The notes: generated from the letters alone by a model not told the origin. Positions 47,591-57,595 are shown, counted from the stretch's first letter. The stretch: 64,000 nucleotides of DNA from Clostridium jeddahitimonense (GCA_000753455.2 LM994670.1:3098506-3162505); one strand, 5' to 3'. Translations and numbers: made by a program.

Positions 47591-48577
47591 TTACGCATAT
47601 TCTTTCTCTTTAAATACTCTATTTAATATTAACGTACATATTATTGATGCTATTAATATTAACATACCTATTGAACTACCATATCCAAAGTTGTTATATT
47701 TAAACGCCTGGTCATACAATAATGTTACTGGAACATCTGTAGCTCCCCCTGGCCCTCCACCAGTCATAACGTAAATTATGTCAAAAACCTTGAATGATCC
47801 TACTATAGACAATACTGAGAATATTTTAAAACTTTCTTTCATTAAAGGTAAAACTATGTGTATTTGCTCTTTAAATCCATCAGCCCCATCTATTTTAGCA
47901 GCTTCTATTAAGTCATCTGATATATTAGTTAATCCTGCTATAAAAATAATCATATTATATCCTATAAATACCCATGCATTTACCAATGCAACAGTAAATA
48001 TTGCAATCTTAGGGTTGCCTAACCAGTCTTGTTGCGCCATTCCTAGACCTATTTTCATTAACAATGTATTTAATGCTCCACCTGATTTATATAAAATTAA
48101 TGTCCACATTAACCCTGTTGCAGCACTTGGTAATATTGATGGTAGGAAATAAACTGTTTTAAAAAATCTCTTTCCTTTAATGTATTTACTGCTAACCATT
48201 AAAGCTAATAAGTATGCAAATGGCATAATTATAAGAAAACTTACTCCTATAAAAACTGCTACATTTTTTAAAGCATTATAAAATGCTGGATCTTTAAATA
48301 TATTAATAAAATTTTGTAAACCCACAAACTCCTTAGAAATAGCTGGAATTCCATTCCACTTTACAAATGATAAATAAAATGACTTAAATACAGGCGCAAT
48401 ATAAAAAAATGTATATATAAAAATTGCTGGAAGTAAAAACGCTATAAAAACAGTATTATTTTTTAGAATTTTCTTTAGCTTAGATTTCTTAAGATTATTA
48501 TTCTTTTTACTTTTTATATTAATTTTTTCTAAATTTTCTTCTATTGATTGCTGATTTTCTGTTACGACCCTTCTCAT
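47591..48577 (-). CDS. Carbohydrate ABC transporter permease, MalF type, second system
   Basis: 328 residues: a basic 45-residue cytoplasmic tail, then six membrane segments. The EAA loop DDLIEAAKIDGADGFKEQ is near residue 240. The codons right after the start carry GGGTCGT (minus strand, 48564-48570), a third copy of the arm that forms the hairpin at 48616-48636, so alternative folding is possible near the ribosome site. Confidence 0.9.
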   Translation of the reverse strand: MRRVVTENQQSIEENLEKINIKSKKNNNLKKSKLKKILKNNTVFIAFLLPAIFIYTFFYIAPVFKSFYLSFVKWNGIPAISKEFVGLQNFINIFKDPAFYNALKNVAVFIGVSFLIIMPFAYLLALMVSSKYIKGKRFFKTVYFLPSILPSAATGLMWTLILYKSGGALNTLLMKIGLGMAQQDWLGNPKIAIFTVALVNAWVFIGYNMIIFIAGLTNISDDLIEAAKIDGADGFKEQIHIVLPLMKESFKIFSVLSIVGSFKVFDIIYVMTGGGPGGATDVPVTLLYDQAFKYNNFGYGSSIGMLILIASIICTLILNRVFKEKEYA

Positions 48578-48615
48578 TTTTCAACCTCCCTAGTTCCCTT
48601 AATACTAGATAAAGC

Positions 48616-48636
48616 GGGTCGTATTTTCCACGACCC
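48616..48636 (-). terminator. Hairpin between binding protein and permeases, second system
   Basis: GGGTCGT / ACGACCC (48616-48622, 48630-48636) has a 7-nt loop. The tail (GCTTTATC on the minus strand) has a poor U-run, so it may attenuate or protect mRNA rather than terminate fully. Confidence 0.5.
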
Positions 48637-48661
48637 TCCTATTAAAAGCTTGTCTCCAAAC

Positions 48662-49969
48662 TTACTGCATATCTGTTACTTTTTGTATTCTAGCTAAAGT
48701 ATCATCTACGCTAGTTCCAGCAAACATACCTTGTATAGCATCTCTTATTTCTTCTCTTAATTGTGGATTTTTAGCATAATCTCCTGGCTCTAATTTAGTA
48801 TCTTGAACATCAACAAAAACCTCATTAAATTCTTTAGCTATTGGTGTAATATCATCAATTTCTTCCATTGTAGTAACAGGGAAAATTCCACCTTTAGCAA
48901 TTTTTTGTGATTCATTGTATGCATCCGCATCTGTTAAATATTTTAATAATTTAATTGATGCTTCTAATCTTTCTTCACCATTATTAGCAGATATACTTAT
49001 TCCTTCTGAAGTTCCTGAATGCCAGTTGTTTTTGTATTCTGGATACTTTTCAAAATAAGGGAATGGTATAAATCCAAATCTCTCTGGATTTTCAGCTTCA
49101 CTAATTTGTGTCATAAACCATGATCCATTTATATGCATTGGAGTCTCCCCGTTTAAGAATAAAGCTTGTTCACCTGTTGCATCTAATGTTGTAATATTAT
49201 CTCCTAAGTAACCTTTCTTTTGCCAGCTAGACATTACTTCAAATACTTCCTTCATAGCTGTATCATTCCACTTAGTTTCTCCATCAATAACAGACTTTGT
49301 ATAATCAAAATTTTCTCTTTTTAATATTAAATTTGCTAAAAGATGTGCACCTCTAAAGTTGTCTTTGTCACCTAAAGCAAATGGTGTAATTCCTTTTGAC
49401 ATAAATGCATCACATACTTTTTCAAATTCTTCTATAGTCTTAGGTACTTCTAAACCATTTTGTGCAAATAAATCTTTGTTATAATAAACTCCTGTAGCAA
49501 AACATGCTACTGGAACTCCATAGAACCCTTCTATATCTTCATATTTCCATGCATCTAACATTGTTGGAATATACTTATCAGCCCATTCCTTATCCTCAGC
49601 AGCCACTTTGCTTAAATCATAGAATAATCCACTTTCAACATAATCTTGGAACTGAGTTCCCCCGTAATTAACAAAGATATCTGGAGCATCCCCTGTTGCT
49701 ATAGATGTTTTAAACATATTGTTATATGTTGCTTCATCACCAATAGCTTCATGTTCAACTTTAATATTAGGATTTTCATCCATGAAGCTCTCTATTCTAC
49801 TATTAAAAACAATGTCATCTGGTCCTTGGTCACTACTATATCTTGATAGCACCTTTATAGTTACAATATCGCCTCCTTCACTACTCATGTTGGAACCTTT
49901 ATTTCCACATCCAACTAATGAAGTCATAGTAATCGCAGCTAAAACTAAGCCAATAATTTTTTTTCTCAT
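48662..49969 (-). CDS. Sugar ABC transporter substrate-binding lipoprotein, second system
   Basis: 435 residues. The signal peptide ends in the lipobox LVGC with Cys21. The rest is a family-1 solute-binding fold. It is divergently arranged with a YesM/YesN pair that starts at 50090, which probably senses the same sugar. It heads the operon binding protein, MalF, MalG, GHL6, ROK. The ligand is not known. Confidence 0.9.
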   Translation of the reverse strand: MRKKIIGLVLAAITMTSLVGCGNKGSNMSSEGGDIVTIKVLSRYSSDQGPDDIVFNSRIESFMDENPNIKVEHEAIGDEATYNNMFKTSIATGDAPDIFVNYGGTQFQDYVESGLFYDLSKVAAEDKEWADKYIPTMLDAWKYEDIEGFYGVPVACFATGVYYNKDLFAQNGLEVPKTIEEFEKVCDAFMSKGITPFALGDKDNFRGAHLLANLILKRENFDYTKSVIDGETKWNDTAMKEVFEVMSSWQKKGYLGDNITTLDATGEQALFLNGETPMHINGSWFMTQISEAENPERFGFIPFPYFEKYPEYKNNWHSGTSEGISISANNGEERLEASIKLLKYLTDADAYNESQKIAKGGIFPVTTMEEIDDITPIAKEFNEVFVDVQDTKLEPGDYAKNPQLREEIRDAIQGMFAGTSVDDTLARIQKVTDMQ

Positions 49970-50089
49970 AAAACCTCTCCCTACCTTTCATTTTCTATGA
50001 TTCTATGTTAACATTTACATTAATGGGATTAAATGTATTATTTTTGATGTACATTGTACTATTTTTAGAATTTATTTGGAGCTTGCTTT

Positions 50090-51841
50090 ATGGAAATTAA
50101 CTTTTTTAAATTTAAATCAATCAAAGATAAAGTATTCTATTTCTCATTTTGTGTAACTTTATCAATCATATTACTTCTGATTTTTATAGCATATTTTATT
50201 TCATATAACACTATAAAGAGTAATTCTATATCTAGAGAATTAGATACACTTGAGATAATAGGTAATCAAACTAACATAGTTTTAAATTCTGCTGAATCGA
50301 GTGCCACAGGAATTATTATTGATTCAGAAGTTCAAAATATACTAACTAATTGTAGTATAAATAATATCTATCCTAGTGAAGCAGATATATTAAATGTTCA
50401 AAGAGCTATAGATAACAGTATGTACAAAAATTCTGTTATATCCGGAGTTATATTACACTCTATTGATAACTTTGCATTTAAAACAAATAATAAACTTATT
50501 AGTTTTGTAAATTATGATATGGAGTTTAACAAATGGTATGGTGCTATTTCTGATACAACTGGAAAGTATTATCTTTATACAATAAAACAAATTTTTAATA
50601 TGAATACAGGAAAACTAATTGGATCTTTAGAAATCTTTGTTGACGAATCTACTCTATCTACAAACTATACCAATGATAAATATAGTAAATTCTCTGATTT
50701 CTTTTTGATTAATGATGAAGGTTTTATAGTTTCCTCATCTAATCAAAATGAAATTTCTGATAATATTTTCAATCTTAGAAAAAACTTAGAATTTGCTGAT
50801 TCAAGAGATTCTATAAAGATAATAAATAATAGAAAAAAAGATAAATTAACACTTATGCTATATCATAGCAAATTAGATTGGAACATAGTTGCTGATATAT
50901 ACTTAAAGGATTTAATTAAAAATAAAGAATTACTTATTATATCATTAATACTTTTAACACTCATAGGTTTATTATGTTCTTATGCTCTTTCTAAAACCAT
51001 TGCAAAATCTATTATAAAGCCAATAAATAATTTATCTTTTGCTATAAACCAAGTAGAAAAAGGTAATTGGTCAACAGAAATAGAAATTTTATCTGATGAT
51101 GAGATAGGTTTGCTTTCAAGAAAATTTAATCATCTTATTATATATATTAAAAATTTACTTAATAAAATAACTGTTGAACAAAATAAAAAGAAAGAGTTTG
51201 AGTTTGAACTAATTCAGTTACAAATAAAGCCTCACTTTTTATATAACTCACTTGAAAATATTTCTGCTCTAGTTGAACTTGAAATGAATGACGAGGCTGT
51301 AGATATGATTTCAAATCTTTCAACCTTTTATAGAGGTGCCTTAAGCAAAGGAAATAATATTATTTCAATCAAGGACGAGCTTTCCTTAACAGAAAGTTAC
51401 TTAAAGATTATGAAGCTTAGATATTATGACATTTTTGATTATGATATTATCTGTGATTCCAATTTGGAACAATTTTCTTGTCCAAAACTTTTAATTCAAC
51501 CATTAGTAGAAAATGCTATCTACCATGGTTTAAAAAATAATGATGATAAAGGCAAAGTAATAGTTTCTATTGAATCTCTTAATGATGAATTAAAAATAAC
51601 TATAGAAGATACTGGTGTAGGAATGACAGAAGCTGAATTAAAAAAAGTAATTAACGGTAATATATCCTCTTCAGCAAAAGGTGGATTTGCCGTAAAAAAT
51701 ACTATAGAACGTTTAAATTTGTTTTATCATAATAATTGCATTTTTAAAATTAAAAGTAAAAAGAATTTTGGAACTACTATCACGATAGTAATCCCTGCAA
51801 TAAGAAAGGAGTTATACAGCGATGAATATACTTTTAGTTGA
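50090..51841 (+). CDS. YesM-type sensor histidine kinase, second system
   Basis: 583 residues. Membrane helices at about 15-40 and 280-300 enclose an extracellular dCache-like sensor. HAMP, the His_kinase box LQIKPHFLYNSLENI (His near 381) and a GHKL ATPase domain (ENAIYHGL, DTGVGM) follow. Its 3' end overlaps the response-regulator gene by 20 bases. It faces away from the sugar-binding protein gene 120 bp to the left and probably controls it. Confidence 0.9.
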   Translation: MEINFFKFKSIKDKVFYFSFCVTLSIILLLIFIAYFISYNTIKSNSISRELDTLEIIGNQTNIVLNSAESSATGIIIDSEVQNILTNCSINNIYPSEADILNVQRAIDNSMYKNSVISGVILHSIDNFAFKTNNKLISFVNYDMEFNKWYGAISDTTGKYYLYTIKQIFNMNTGKLIGSLEIFVDESTLSTNYTNDKYSKFSDFFLINDEGFIVSSSNQNEISDNIFNLRKNLEFADSRDSIKIINNRKKDKLTLMLYHSKLDWNIVADIYLKDLIKNKELLIISLILLTLIGLLCSYALSKTIAKSIIKPINNLSFAINQVEKGNWSTEIEILSDDEIGLLSRKFNHLIIYIKNLLNKITVEQNKKKEFEFELIQLQIKPHFLYNSLENISALVELEMNDEAVDMISNLSTFYRGALSKGNNIISIKDELSLTESYLKIMKLRYYDIFDYDIICDSNLEQFSCPKLLIQPLVENAIYHGLKNNDDKGKVIVSIESLNDELKITIEDTGVGMTEAELKKVINGNISSSAKGGFAVKNTIERLNLFYHNNCIFKIKSKKNFGTTITIVIPAIRKELYSDEYTFS

Positions 51842-53315
51842 TGATGAATATCTTATTAGAGCAAAACTTTTAAAGTATTTAAGAGATAGTAATTTTACAT
51901 TTGATAAGACTTTTGAAGCTTCAGATGGCTTAGAAGCCTTGGAAATCATTAGAAATAACCCTATTGATATAGCAATAATCGATATACAAATGCCTAAATT
52001 AACAGGTATTGAACTCCTGCAAAATCTAAGAGCTGAATCTTATCAAACTAATGTAATATTTCTTACAGGTTTTGAGAGATTTGAATATGCTAGACAGGCT
52101 ATTAAATATAATATAGTAGAATATCTGCTTAAGCCTGTAAAAAAGTCTGACCTTTATACTGCTATAGATAAATGTATTTCTTTAATAAAAAAATCTGACC
52201 AAAACTTAGTAGCTTTAAAAGAATTAGATGAAAAATCAAAATATCAATATATAATAGATTCTCTTTATAATGACGTAGATATAGCTAGTTCTCCCCTTAA
52301 TATTAAGAGTGATAATTTTATTCTTGTATCAGTAGAATTGTCAAAGGAATCTTATATAACTGATTTGTATAACTTTTTAAATAACAACTTTAAACCCTAT
52401 GACGTTATTTATGGTATTTCTAAAAGGAGCAAAATAATAGTTATTAACTCAATATATTCTGATTCAATGAAGGAGTTGTTTAACTCTCTAGTTGAAAAGA
52501 GAATATTATCCTATTGCTATTTTAATAAAAACTGTAAAGATATTAAAAAAATTAAGGGTTCCTTCTTTGAATGTATTACTCTATTTCCTTCTAAGATTTT
52601 TTACAATGAGTTTTCAATATTCACTTTTAGGGATATTAAATATAAAACTTACTCACTACCCGAAAATCTTAAGCTTGACTTCGAACTATTAGCACGCTCT
52701 AACAGCGAAAATAGCTTAATAAATAAGTTTGAATTTTATTTAAATGAGATAAACGTAGCCAAAGATGTACATGCCCTAAAAATACTGGTTAATTCTTTCT
52801 TATCATCAATAGAAGAGGTATTTTTAGGAGGTAACGGTGAATATTTATCTTTAATAAATCTTGATCATCTTACAAACAATTTATTATATACAAGCAAAGA
52901 TATAACTTCTATTAAGATGTATTGTTGTACTTATTATGAACGCTTAACAAAAGAACAATCTAAGGTTAAAAACACTAAAAATTCTGTTTCCTCAAAAACA
53001 ATACTAAAAGTTAAAGATTATATAGATCAGAATTACTATTCCGATGATATGAATTTAGATTATTTATCATCTCATTTTTATATTAATAGCTGCCATTTGA
53101 GCTCTACCTTTAAAAAAATCACAGGTGAGAGCTTAGTTGAATATATAACAAAAAGACGTATTTCTGAAGCTAAATCCCTACTTAAAAATGATGATAGAAA
53201 ACTTGCAGAAGTAGCTGAAAAAGTAGGTTATAAAGACTACTATTACTTTAGTAAACTATTTAAAAAGCATGTAGGTATATCACCACTTAAATATAAACAA
53301 ACATCTAACATCTAA
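51822..53315 (+). CDS. YesN-type response regulator, AraC output
   Basis: 497 residues, normal YesN length. The receiver has DDE at 6-8, phospho-Asp near 54 in IDIAIIDIQMPKLTG and Lys in LLKPVKKSD. A long middle region without a clear domain follows, then the AraC double helix-turn-helix (about 395-495, HFYINSCHLSSTFKKITG and SPLKYKQ). It is translationally coupled to the kinase and should activate the importer operon for the second sugar. Confidence 0.9.
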   Translation: MNILLVDDEYLIRAKLLKYLRDSNFTFDKTFEASDGLEALEIIRNNPIDIAIIDIQMPKLTGIELLQNLRAESYQTNVIFLTGFERFEYARQAIKYNIVEYLLKPVKKSDLYTAIDKCISLIKKSDQNLVALKELDEKSKYQYIIDSLYNDVDIASSPLNIKSDNFILVSVELSKESYITDLYNFLNNNFKPYDVIYGISKRSKIIVINSIYSDSMKELFNSLVEKRILSYCYFNKNCKDIKKIKGSFFECITLFPSKIFYNEFSIFTFRDIKYKTYSLPENLKLDFELLARSNSENSLINKFEFYLNEINVAKDVHALKILVNSFLSSIEEVFLGGNGEYLSLINLDHLTNNLLYTSKDITSIKMYCCTYYERLTKEQSKVKNTKNSVSSKTILKVKDYIDQNYYSDDMNLDYLSSHFYINSCHLSSTFKKITGESLVEYITKRRISEAKSLLKNDDRKLAEVAEKVGYKDYYYFSKLFKKHVGISPLKYKQTSNI

Positions 53316-53345
53316 AATTAAGATAATAGTATATAATTTACGCTG

Positions 53346-53378
53346 AAATGCCCCCTGTCATGTATACAGGAGGCATTT
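53346..53378. terminator. Bidirectional terminator between yesN-type and oleate hydratase genes
   Basis: AAATGCCCCCTGT / ACAGGAGGCATTT (53346-53358, 53366-53378; one mismatch), with T- and A-runs on both flanks. It serves both convergent genes. Confidence 0.9.
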
Positions 53379-53398
53379 TATTACATTATATATTAAGT

Positions 53399-55168
53399 CT
53401 ATATTAAATTATATCTTCTTAATAATTCTTCAATTATATTTCCCTCAATTTCTTTAGCTATTTTCTTTTCTACTAATTTAGCTTTTAGGGGCAACTTAAT
53501 ATCTGTTAATTTCTTACCATCCATCATCTTAGAAGTTGAATCTAATAAAACTCTTATATCATAGCAAGAACCAAATACTTCAGGCACTCCTCTATCAATA
53601 TTTAAAAGAGTATATACCGATTCCATAGCTGTTCTTACTGAGTACTCTGTTGTAAATACTGTATCACGAACTGTATCTGCAAATTGACCTAAGAATGCAA
53701 AGTTAACACATCCATCTGGCACAACCTTTGGTCTATCCCCTGCTGTTCTTGGCATAAAGAATGCAGTAATATAAGGCATCATACAAGGTATACATCTAGC
53801 CGAATTCTTAGCCATATCTGGTATTTCTTCTACTGGAACACCTAAATGGTATAACCATTCTTGTGTAATTTCATATCCTGTACATTCTTTCATCGGTTTC
53901 TTTATAAAATCTCCTGGTCTATCAGTAAATAATCCATAAACCCATACAACAAGTTGATCATCTGGTTGCTCTTTAAAATGAGGTTGACGATTTAAAGTAT
54001 AACTCATTAACCATGAAGAATCCTTAACAGTTATTATACCTCCTGTAACAACTTTTCCACTAAATGGATCACGCTTGCATACCTTTTGAATATATGGAGG
54101 TATTCTATTATCTAAAGTAGTTACTGTGGCTGATTCCCAATTAGTGGCTTGAATATTAGTACAGAACTTATCTGGATTACCAAATGAAGAATCTTGAGCT
54201 GCAATGTTTCTCCATAGCTTCCAGCAACCACCTTCTTCAGTATTTAATTCTGCTGGATGATCTTGATCTCCATAACTAGAATTTTCAGTACAACTACCAT
54301 TTGTAACGAATACTAAATCATCTTCAACTAAATCAATAACTTCTTCTTTACCGTTATGAATACAAATAATTTGTTTTGCAATCTTTCTATCTCCATATTT
54401 TTCAAATATTACATTAGTAACTTGAGTATTATATTGGAAATCAACTCCATGAGCTTCTAGATATTTGACCATTGGTAATATTAGAGATTCATATTGATTA
54501 TATTTAGTAAACTTTAGTGCTGAAAAGTCTGGAAGTCCACCGATATGATGAATAAACCTTTGAATATATAACTTCATTTCTAATGCACTATGCCATTCTT
54601 CAAAAGCAAACATTGTTCTCCAATATAACCAGAAGTTTGAGCTAAAGAAATCTTCTGTAAAAACATCTTCAATCTTCTTATCATATAAATCTTCATCTCT
54701 AGTTAAAAATAATTGAACAATTTCCATAGATGCTTTATCTGATAATCCAAATTTACCATCAGTATGAGCATCTTCTCCCCTATTTACTGTAGCTCTCATT
54801 AAAGAGTAGTTTGGATCTTTTTTATTAAGCCAATAATATTCATCTAATACAGATACTCCTTCGGTTTCTATTGAAGGAATTGATCTAAATAAATCCCATA
54901 AACATTCAAAATGATTTTCCATTTCACGCCCACCACGGATAATAAACCCTCTTTGAGCATCATTAATTCCATCACAAGCTCCACCTGGTAGATTTAGCTC
55001 TTCTAAAATGTGAATATGTTCTCCTTTCATTTGTCCATCACGAACTAAGAAACATGCAGCTGATAAAGATGCTAAACCTGCTCCTACAAGATATGCTGAC
55101 TTTCTATCTACATCTGCTGGTTTTTCTGGACGAGCAAATGCTTCATAATTTCCATTACTATAATACAT
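53399..55168 (-). CDS. ohyA: Oleate hydratase (FAD-dependent)
   Basis: 589 residues, the full family length (about 560-650). The FAD motif [18 protein letters not shown] is near 28-45, followed by [14 protein letters not shown] and [17 protein letters not shown], all hallmarks of oleate hydratase (MCRA). It adds water to the cis-9 double bond of oleic acid, giving 10-hydroxystearate, and helps gut and soil Firmicutes withstand toxic unsaturated fatty acids. A palindrome 126-152 bp upstream and an adjacent TetR-type gene suggest induction by fatty acids. It is monocistronic. Confidence 0.95.
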   Translation of the reverse strand: MYYSNGNYEAFARPEKPADVDRKSAYLVGAGLASLSAACFLVRDGQMKGEHIHILEELNLPGGACDGINDAQRGFIIRGGREMENHFECLWDLFRSIPSIETEGVSVLDEYYWLNKKDPNYSLMRATVNRGEDAHTDGKFGLSDKASMEIVQLFLTRDEDLYDKKIEDVFTEDFFSSNFWLYWRTMFAFEEWHSALEMKLYIQRFIHHIGGLPDFSALKFTKYNQYESLILPMVKYLEAHGVDFQYNTQVTNVIFEKYGDRKIAKQIICIHNGKEEVIDLVEDDLVFVTNGSCTENSSYGDQDHPAELNTEEGGCWKLWRNIAAQDSSFGNPDKFCTNIQATNWESATVTTLDNRIPPYIQKVCKRDPFSGKVVTGGIITVKDSSWLMSYTLNRQPHFKEQPDDQLVVWVYGLFTDRPGDFIKKPMKECTGYEITQEWLYHLGVPVEEIPDMAKNSARCIPCMMPYITAFFMPRTAGDRPKVVPDGCVNFAFLGQFADTVRDTVFTTEYSVRTAMESVYTLLNIDRGVPEVFGSCYDIRVLLDSTSKMMDGKKLTDIKLPLKAKLVEKKIAKEIEGNIIEELLRRYNLI

Positions 55169-55294
55169 AAAAAATCCTCCCTCATATAATCATTAAATTT
55201 ATATACTTATACTATTACTCTGAGAGAACTTCTTCTATAGACAAAATCAGTACTATGTCAAAGCTTTAAACATACCCTTAAAAGTGTATAAATT

Positions 55295-55320
55295 TTAGAC
55301 AAACTCCATTATTTGTCTAA
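55295..55320. promoter_or_regulatory. Palindromic TetR-type operator
   Basis: TTAGACAAA and TTTGTCTAA (55295-55303, 55312-55320) form perfect 9-bp arms around an 8-nt spacer. A looser partner, AGACA and TGTC, is at about 55238-55260. They lie between the TetR gene's terminator and the oleate hydratase promoter. Confidence 0.6.
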
Positions 55321-55325
55321 AATTA

Positions 55326-55387
55326 AAAACTCTATTAGACTAAACTTTGCATCTTAAATATATGCTAGTAAAATCTAATAGAGTTTT
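55326..55387 (-). terminator. Terminator of the TetR-type gene
   Basis: A perfect 14-bp stem (55326-55339, 55374-55387) encloses a 34-nt loop with extra pairing. It lies 5 bases beyond the stop codon. Confidence 0.75.
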
Positions 55388-55391
55388 ATTT

Positions 55392-55952
55392 CTATCTATC
55401 TCTTCTATAACTTTCTAAAGCTTTTTCAATATTACCTGAAATCAACATATTTAATCTTTCAATTATTTCAGCTGGTTCTTCCTTCATTCCTTTTCTAACC
55501 CACTCAAGTACAAGTCCTACAAATCCATATTTATAAAAATCTGCAATAAAAGACTTATCCTTATCTTTAACCGACATACCTTTAGCTTTTTCTTCTACTA
55601 CTCCAATTAAAAGTAAATAAGTTTCATTATATAAATAACGTTCTAAGTATTCTCTACTTAGAGAGTTGTATGTATTAAGAACAAAAGATTTGTTGTCTAA
55701 GATATACTTAAATATTTCATACAGCCCTTCTTGCCATGTATCATAAGTTTTTTTATCCCCTATAGCTCTTGTTGCATCATTAGTATAAACCCACTCCAAC
55801 AAATCATATATATCCTTAAAGTGATAATAAAATGTTTGTCTATTTACTTCACAATCTTCAGTAATATCTGTGACCTTTATCTTATCTAACGGCTTTTGTT
55901 CCATTAATTTTTTTATTGAAGCTTCAAAAGCTCTCTTAGTTGTTTGTGACAT
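55392..55952 (-). CDS. TetR/AcrR-family regulator
   Basis: About 186 residues. The N-terminal helix-turn-helix (KVTDITEDCEVNRQTFYYHFKD, shortened) is typical TetR, with FYYHF as the recognition-helix end. The C-terminal ligand domain resembles the TetR_C_8/DhaS-like type. It lies upstream of oleate hydratase with a palindrome in between, so it may repress that gene and release it on binding a fatty acid. The start is uncertain: TTG 55964 is too close to GGAGG, and ATG 55952 lies 13 bases after it. Confidence 0.85.
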   Translation of the reverse strand: MSQTTKRAFEASIKKLMEQKPLDKIKVTDITEDCEVNRQTFYYHFKDIYDLLEWVYTNDATRAIGDKKTYDTWQEGLYEIFKYILDNKSFVLNTYNSLSREYLERYLYNETYLLLIGVVEEKAKGMSVKDKDKSFIADFYKYGFVGLVLEWVRKGMKEEPAEIIERLNMLISGNIEKALESYRRDR

Positions 55953-56135
55953 ACATTTATCCAAACCTCCTTTTATAAATATTAGAAGTCCTAAAGATAT
56001 TTTGCAGTAAATTTTATCCTAAAAAAAACTCTATATTTAAATTATTATATAAAATATGATATCACAAAATATATCCTTATACCTATCCATTTACATTTTA
56101 ACTATAATTTTTCATACAAATATTAATCATAAATA

Positions 56136-56164
56136 TTGACAAATAATTCGTAATTTACTAAAAT
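56136..56164 (+). promoter_or_regulatory. Strong sigma-A promoter of speD/speE
   Basis: TTGACA (56136-56141) and TAAAAT (56159-56164) are separated by exactly 17 bases. The leader that follows is about 143 bases and holds a 7-bp hairpin AAGTTTA / TAAACTT (56193-56199, 56207-56213) and the leader ORF. The rest of 55965-56135 is A/T-rich promoter DNA for the TetR gene, with nothing else seen. Confidence 0.8.
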
Positions 56165-56239
56165 ATCTATTATATTAGTAATAGTTAACCTTAAGTTTAC
56201 TTTTACTAAACTTTTCCCAAATTTTTAATAGGAGGTTTT

Positions 56240-56290
56240 ATGAATATTGCATTTTTACTAAGAAAATATTTATCTGTTGGATGGATGTAA
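56240..56290 (+). CDS. Short leader ORF upstream of speD (16 residues)
   Basis: ATG 56240 to TAA 56288-56290 gives MNIAFLLRKYLSVGWM. A full GGAGG site sits 4 bases upstream (56231-56235). Its start region copies that of speD: GGAGGTTT, a few T/A bases, then ATGAATATTG, so it may have arisen by a local duplication. It ends 23 bases before the speD start. It could be a translated regulatory leader peptide; no family is known to me. Confidence 0.5.
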   Translation: MNIAFLLRKYLSVGWM

Positions 56291-56313
56291 TTTAAAATTA
56301 TTGGAGGTTTATT

Positions 56314-56733
56314 ATGAATATTGAACAATTAGGAAGACACATTTTAGTGGAGTATTATAACTGTGATAAGGAATTATTAAAGGATCATGAAGCTATTGAA
56401 AGGTTTATGAATCAAGCCGCAAGAGAAGCTAATGCAACAATAGTAGCTAGCTGCTTTCATAAGTTTAATCCATGGGGAGTAAGTGGTGCTGTAATTATAC
56501 AAGAATCACATCTGACAATTCACACATGGCCAGAATATGGTTATGCATCAGTAGATTTATTTACATGCGGTGATAGTGTTAATCCATGGAATGGATTTAA
56601 GTATCTTGAGAGGGTATTATCTGCAGATAGAAGTGAATCGACAGAAGTTTCTAGAGGACTTGTGGACAAGATTAAAACTTTTGGTGATGGTCAATATGAT
56701 CAATTAGTAATGTCCCATAAATTGGAGGTATAA
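56314..56733 (+). CDS. speD: S-adenosylmethionine decarboxylase proenzyme, class 1b
   Basis: 139 residues, a little longer than T. maritima and Bacillus enzymes (about 125-130). The self-cleavage site is Glu64-Ser65 in QESHLTIHTWPEYGYAS; Ser65 becomes the pyruvoyl group. His70 and Cys85 correspond to T. maritima His68 and Cys83. It makes decarboxylated SAM, the aminopropyl donor for spermidine. The spermidine synthase gene follows by 4 bp. A strong promoter and a leader ORF lie upstream. No arginine or ornithine decarboxylase is nearby, so putrescine must come from elsewhere. Confidence 0.95.
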   Translation: MNIEQLGRHILVEYYNCDKELLKDHEAIERFMNQAAREANATIVASCFHKFNPWGVSGAVIIQESHLTIHTWPEYGYASVDLFTCGDSVNPWNGFKYLERVLSADRSESTEVSRGLVDKIKTFGDGQYDQLVMSHKLEV

Positions 56734-56737
56734 AAAG

Positions 56738-57595
56738 ATGAATATGGAATTATGGTATACAGAAAATCAAACCCAAAACGTTAATTTCTCAATGAAAGTA
56801 AAAAGTCATCTTTATTCTGCTCAAAGTGAGTTTCAAAAGATAGACATAATAGACACTTATGAATTTGGGAGAGTTTTAGTTATTGATAATTGGACAATGG
56901 TAACTGAAAAAGATGAATTTATTTATCACGAAATGATAACTCATGTTGCTCTAGCTACTAACCCAGAAATTAAAAATGTACTTGTTATAGGCGCTGGTGA
57001 TGGTGGTACAGTTAGAGAACTTACTAGATATAATAATATAGAAAATATAGATATGGTTGAAATAGACGAGCTTGTAGTTAAAGCTTCTATTGAACATTTA
57101 CCTTTTACATCAAATAAATTATCTGATCCTAGAGTTAACTTATACTTTGAGGATGGAATAAAGTTTGTTAAAGGTAAAGAGAACTTATATGATTTAATAA
57201 TAGTTGATTCAACTGATCCTATTGGGCCTGGTGAAGGTTTATTCACAGCTGAGTTTTATACTGACTGTTATAACGCCTTAACAGAAAAGGGTATATTAAT
57301 AAACCAATGTGAGAGCCCTTACTATTCTCATAATGCATATGAAATGAAAAGATCTTATAAAAAATTAAACAATTTATTTAGTATATGTAAGGCTTATCAA
57401 TACCATATGCCAACTTACCCATCTGGTCACATGATTTTCTGTTTCGCCTCAAAAGTATTAGATCCTATTAAAGATTTAGACAGCGAAAAGTGGAATGAAT
57501 TAGAACTAGAAACTAAATATTATAATACAGAATTACATAAAGGAGCTTTCTCTCTCCCTAACTATGTAATAAAACTACTAAATAGCGAGAATTAA
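56738..57595 (+). CDS. speE: Spermidine synthase
   Basis: 285 residues. The decarboxylated-SAM site GAGDGGTVREL is near 83-93 and the putrescine site region DSTDPIGPGEGLF near 151-163. It transfers the aminopropyl group to putrescine to give spermidine in the cytoplasm. It is directly coupled to speD, 4 bp apart, with GGAGG nine bases before ATG. A perfect hairpin ends the operon. Confidence 0.95.
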   Translation: MNMELWYTENQTQNVNFSMKVKSHLYSAQSEFQKIDIIDTYEFGRVLVIDNWTMVTEKDEFIYHEMITHVALATNPEIKNVLVIGAGDGGTVRELTRYNNIENIDMVEIDELVVKASIEHLPFTSNKLSDPRVNLYFEDGIKFVKGKENLYDLIIVDSTDPIGPGEGLFTAEFYTDCYNALTEKGILINQCESPYYSHNAYEMKRSYKKLNNLFSICKAYQYHMPTYPSGHMIFCFASKVLDPIKDLDSEKWNELELETKYYNTELHKGAFSLPNYVIKLLNSEN

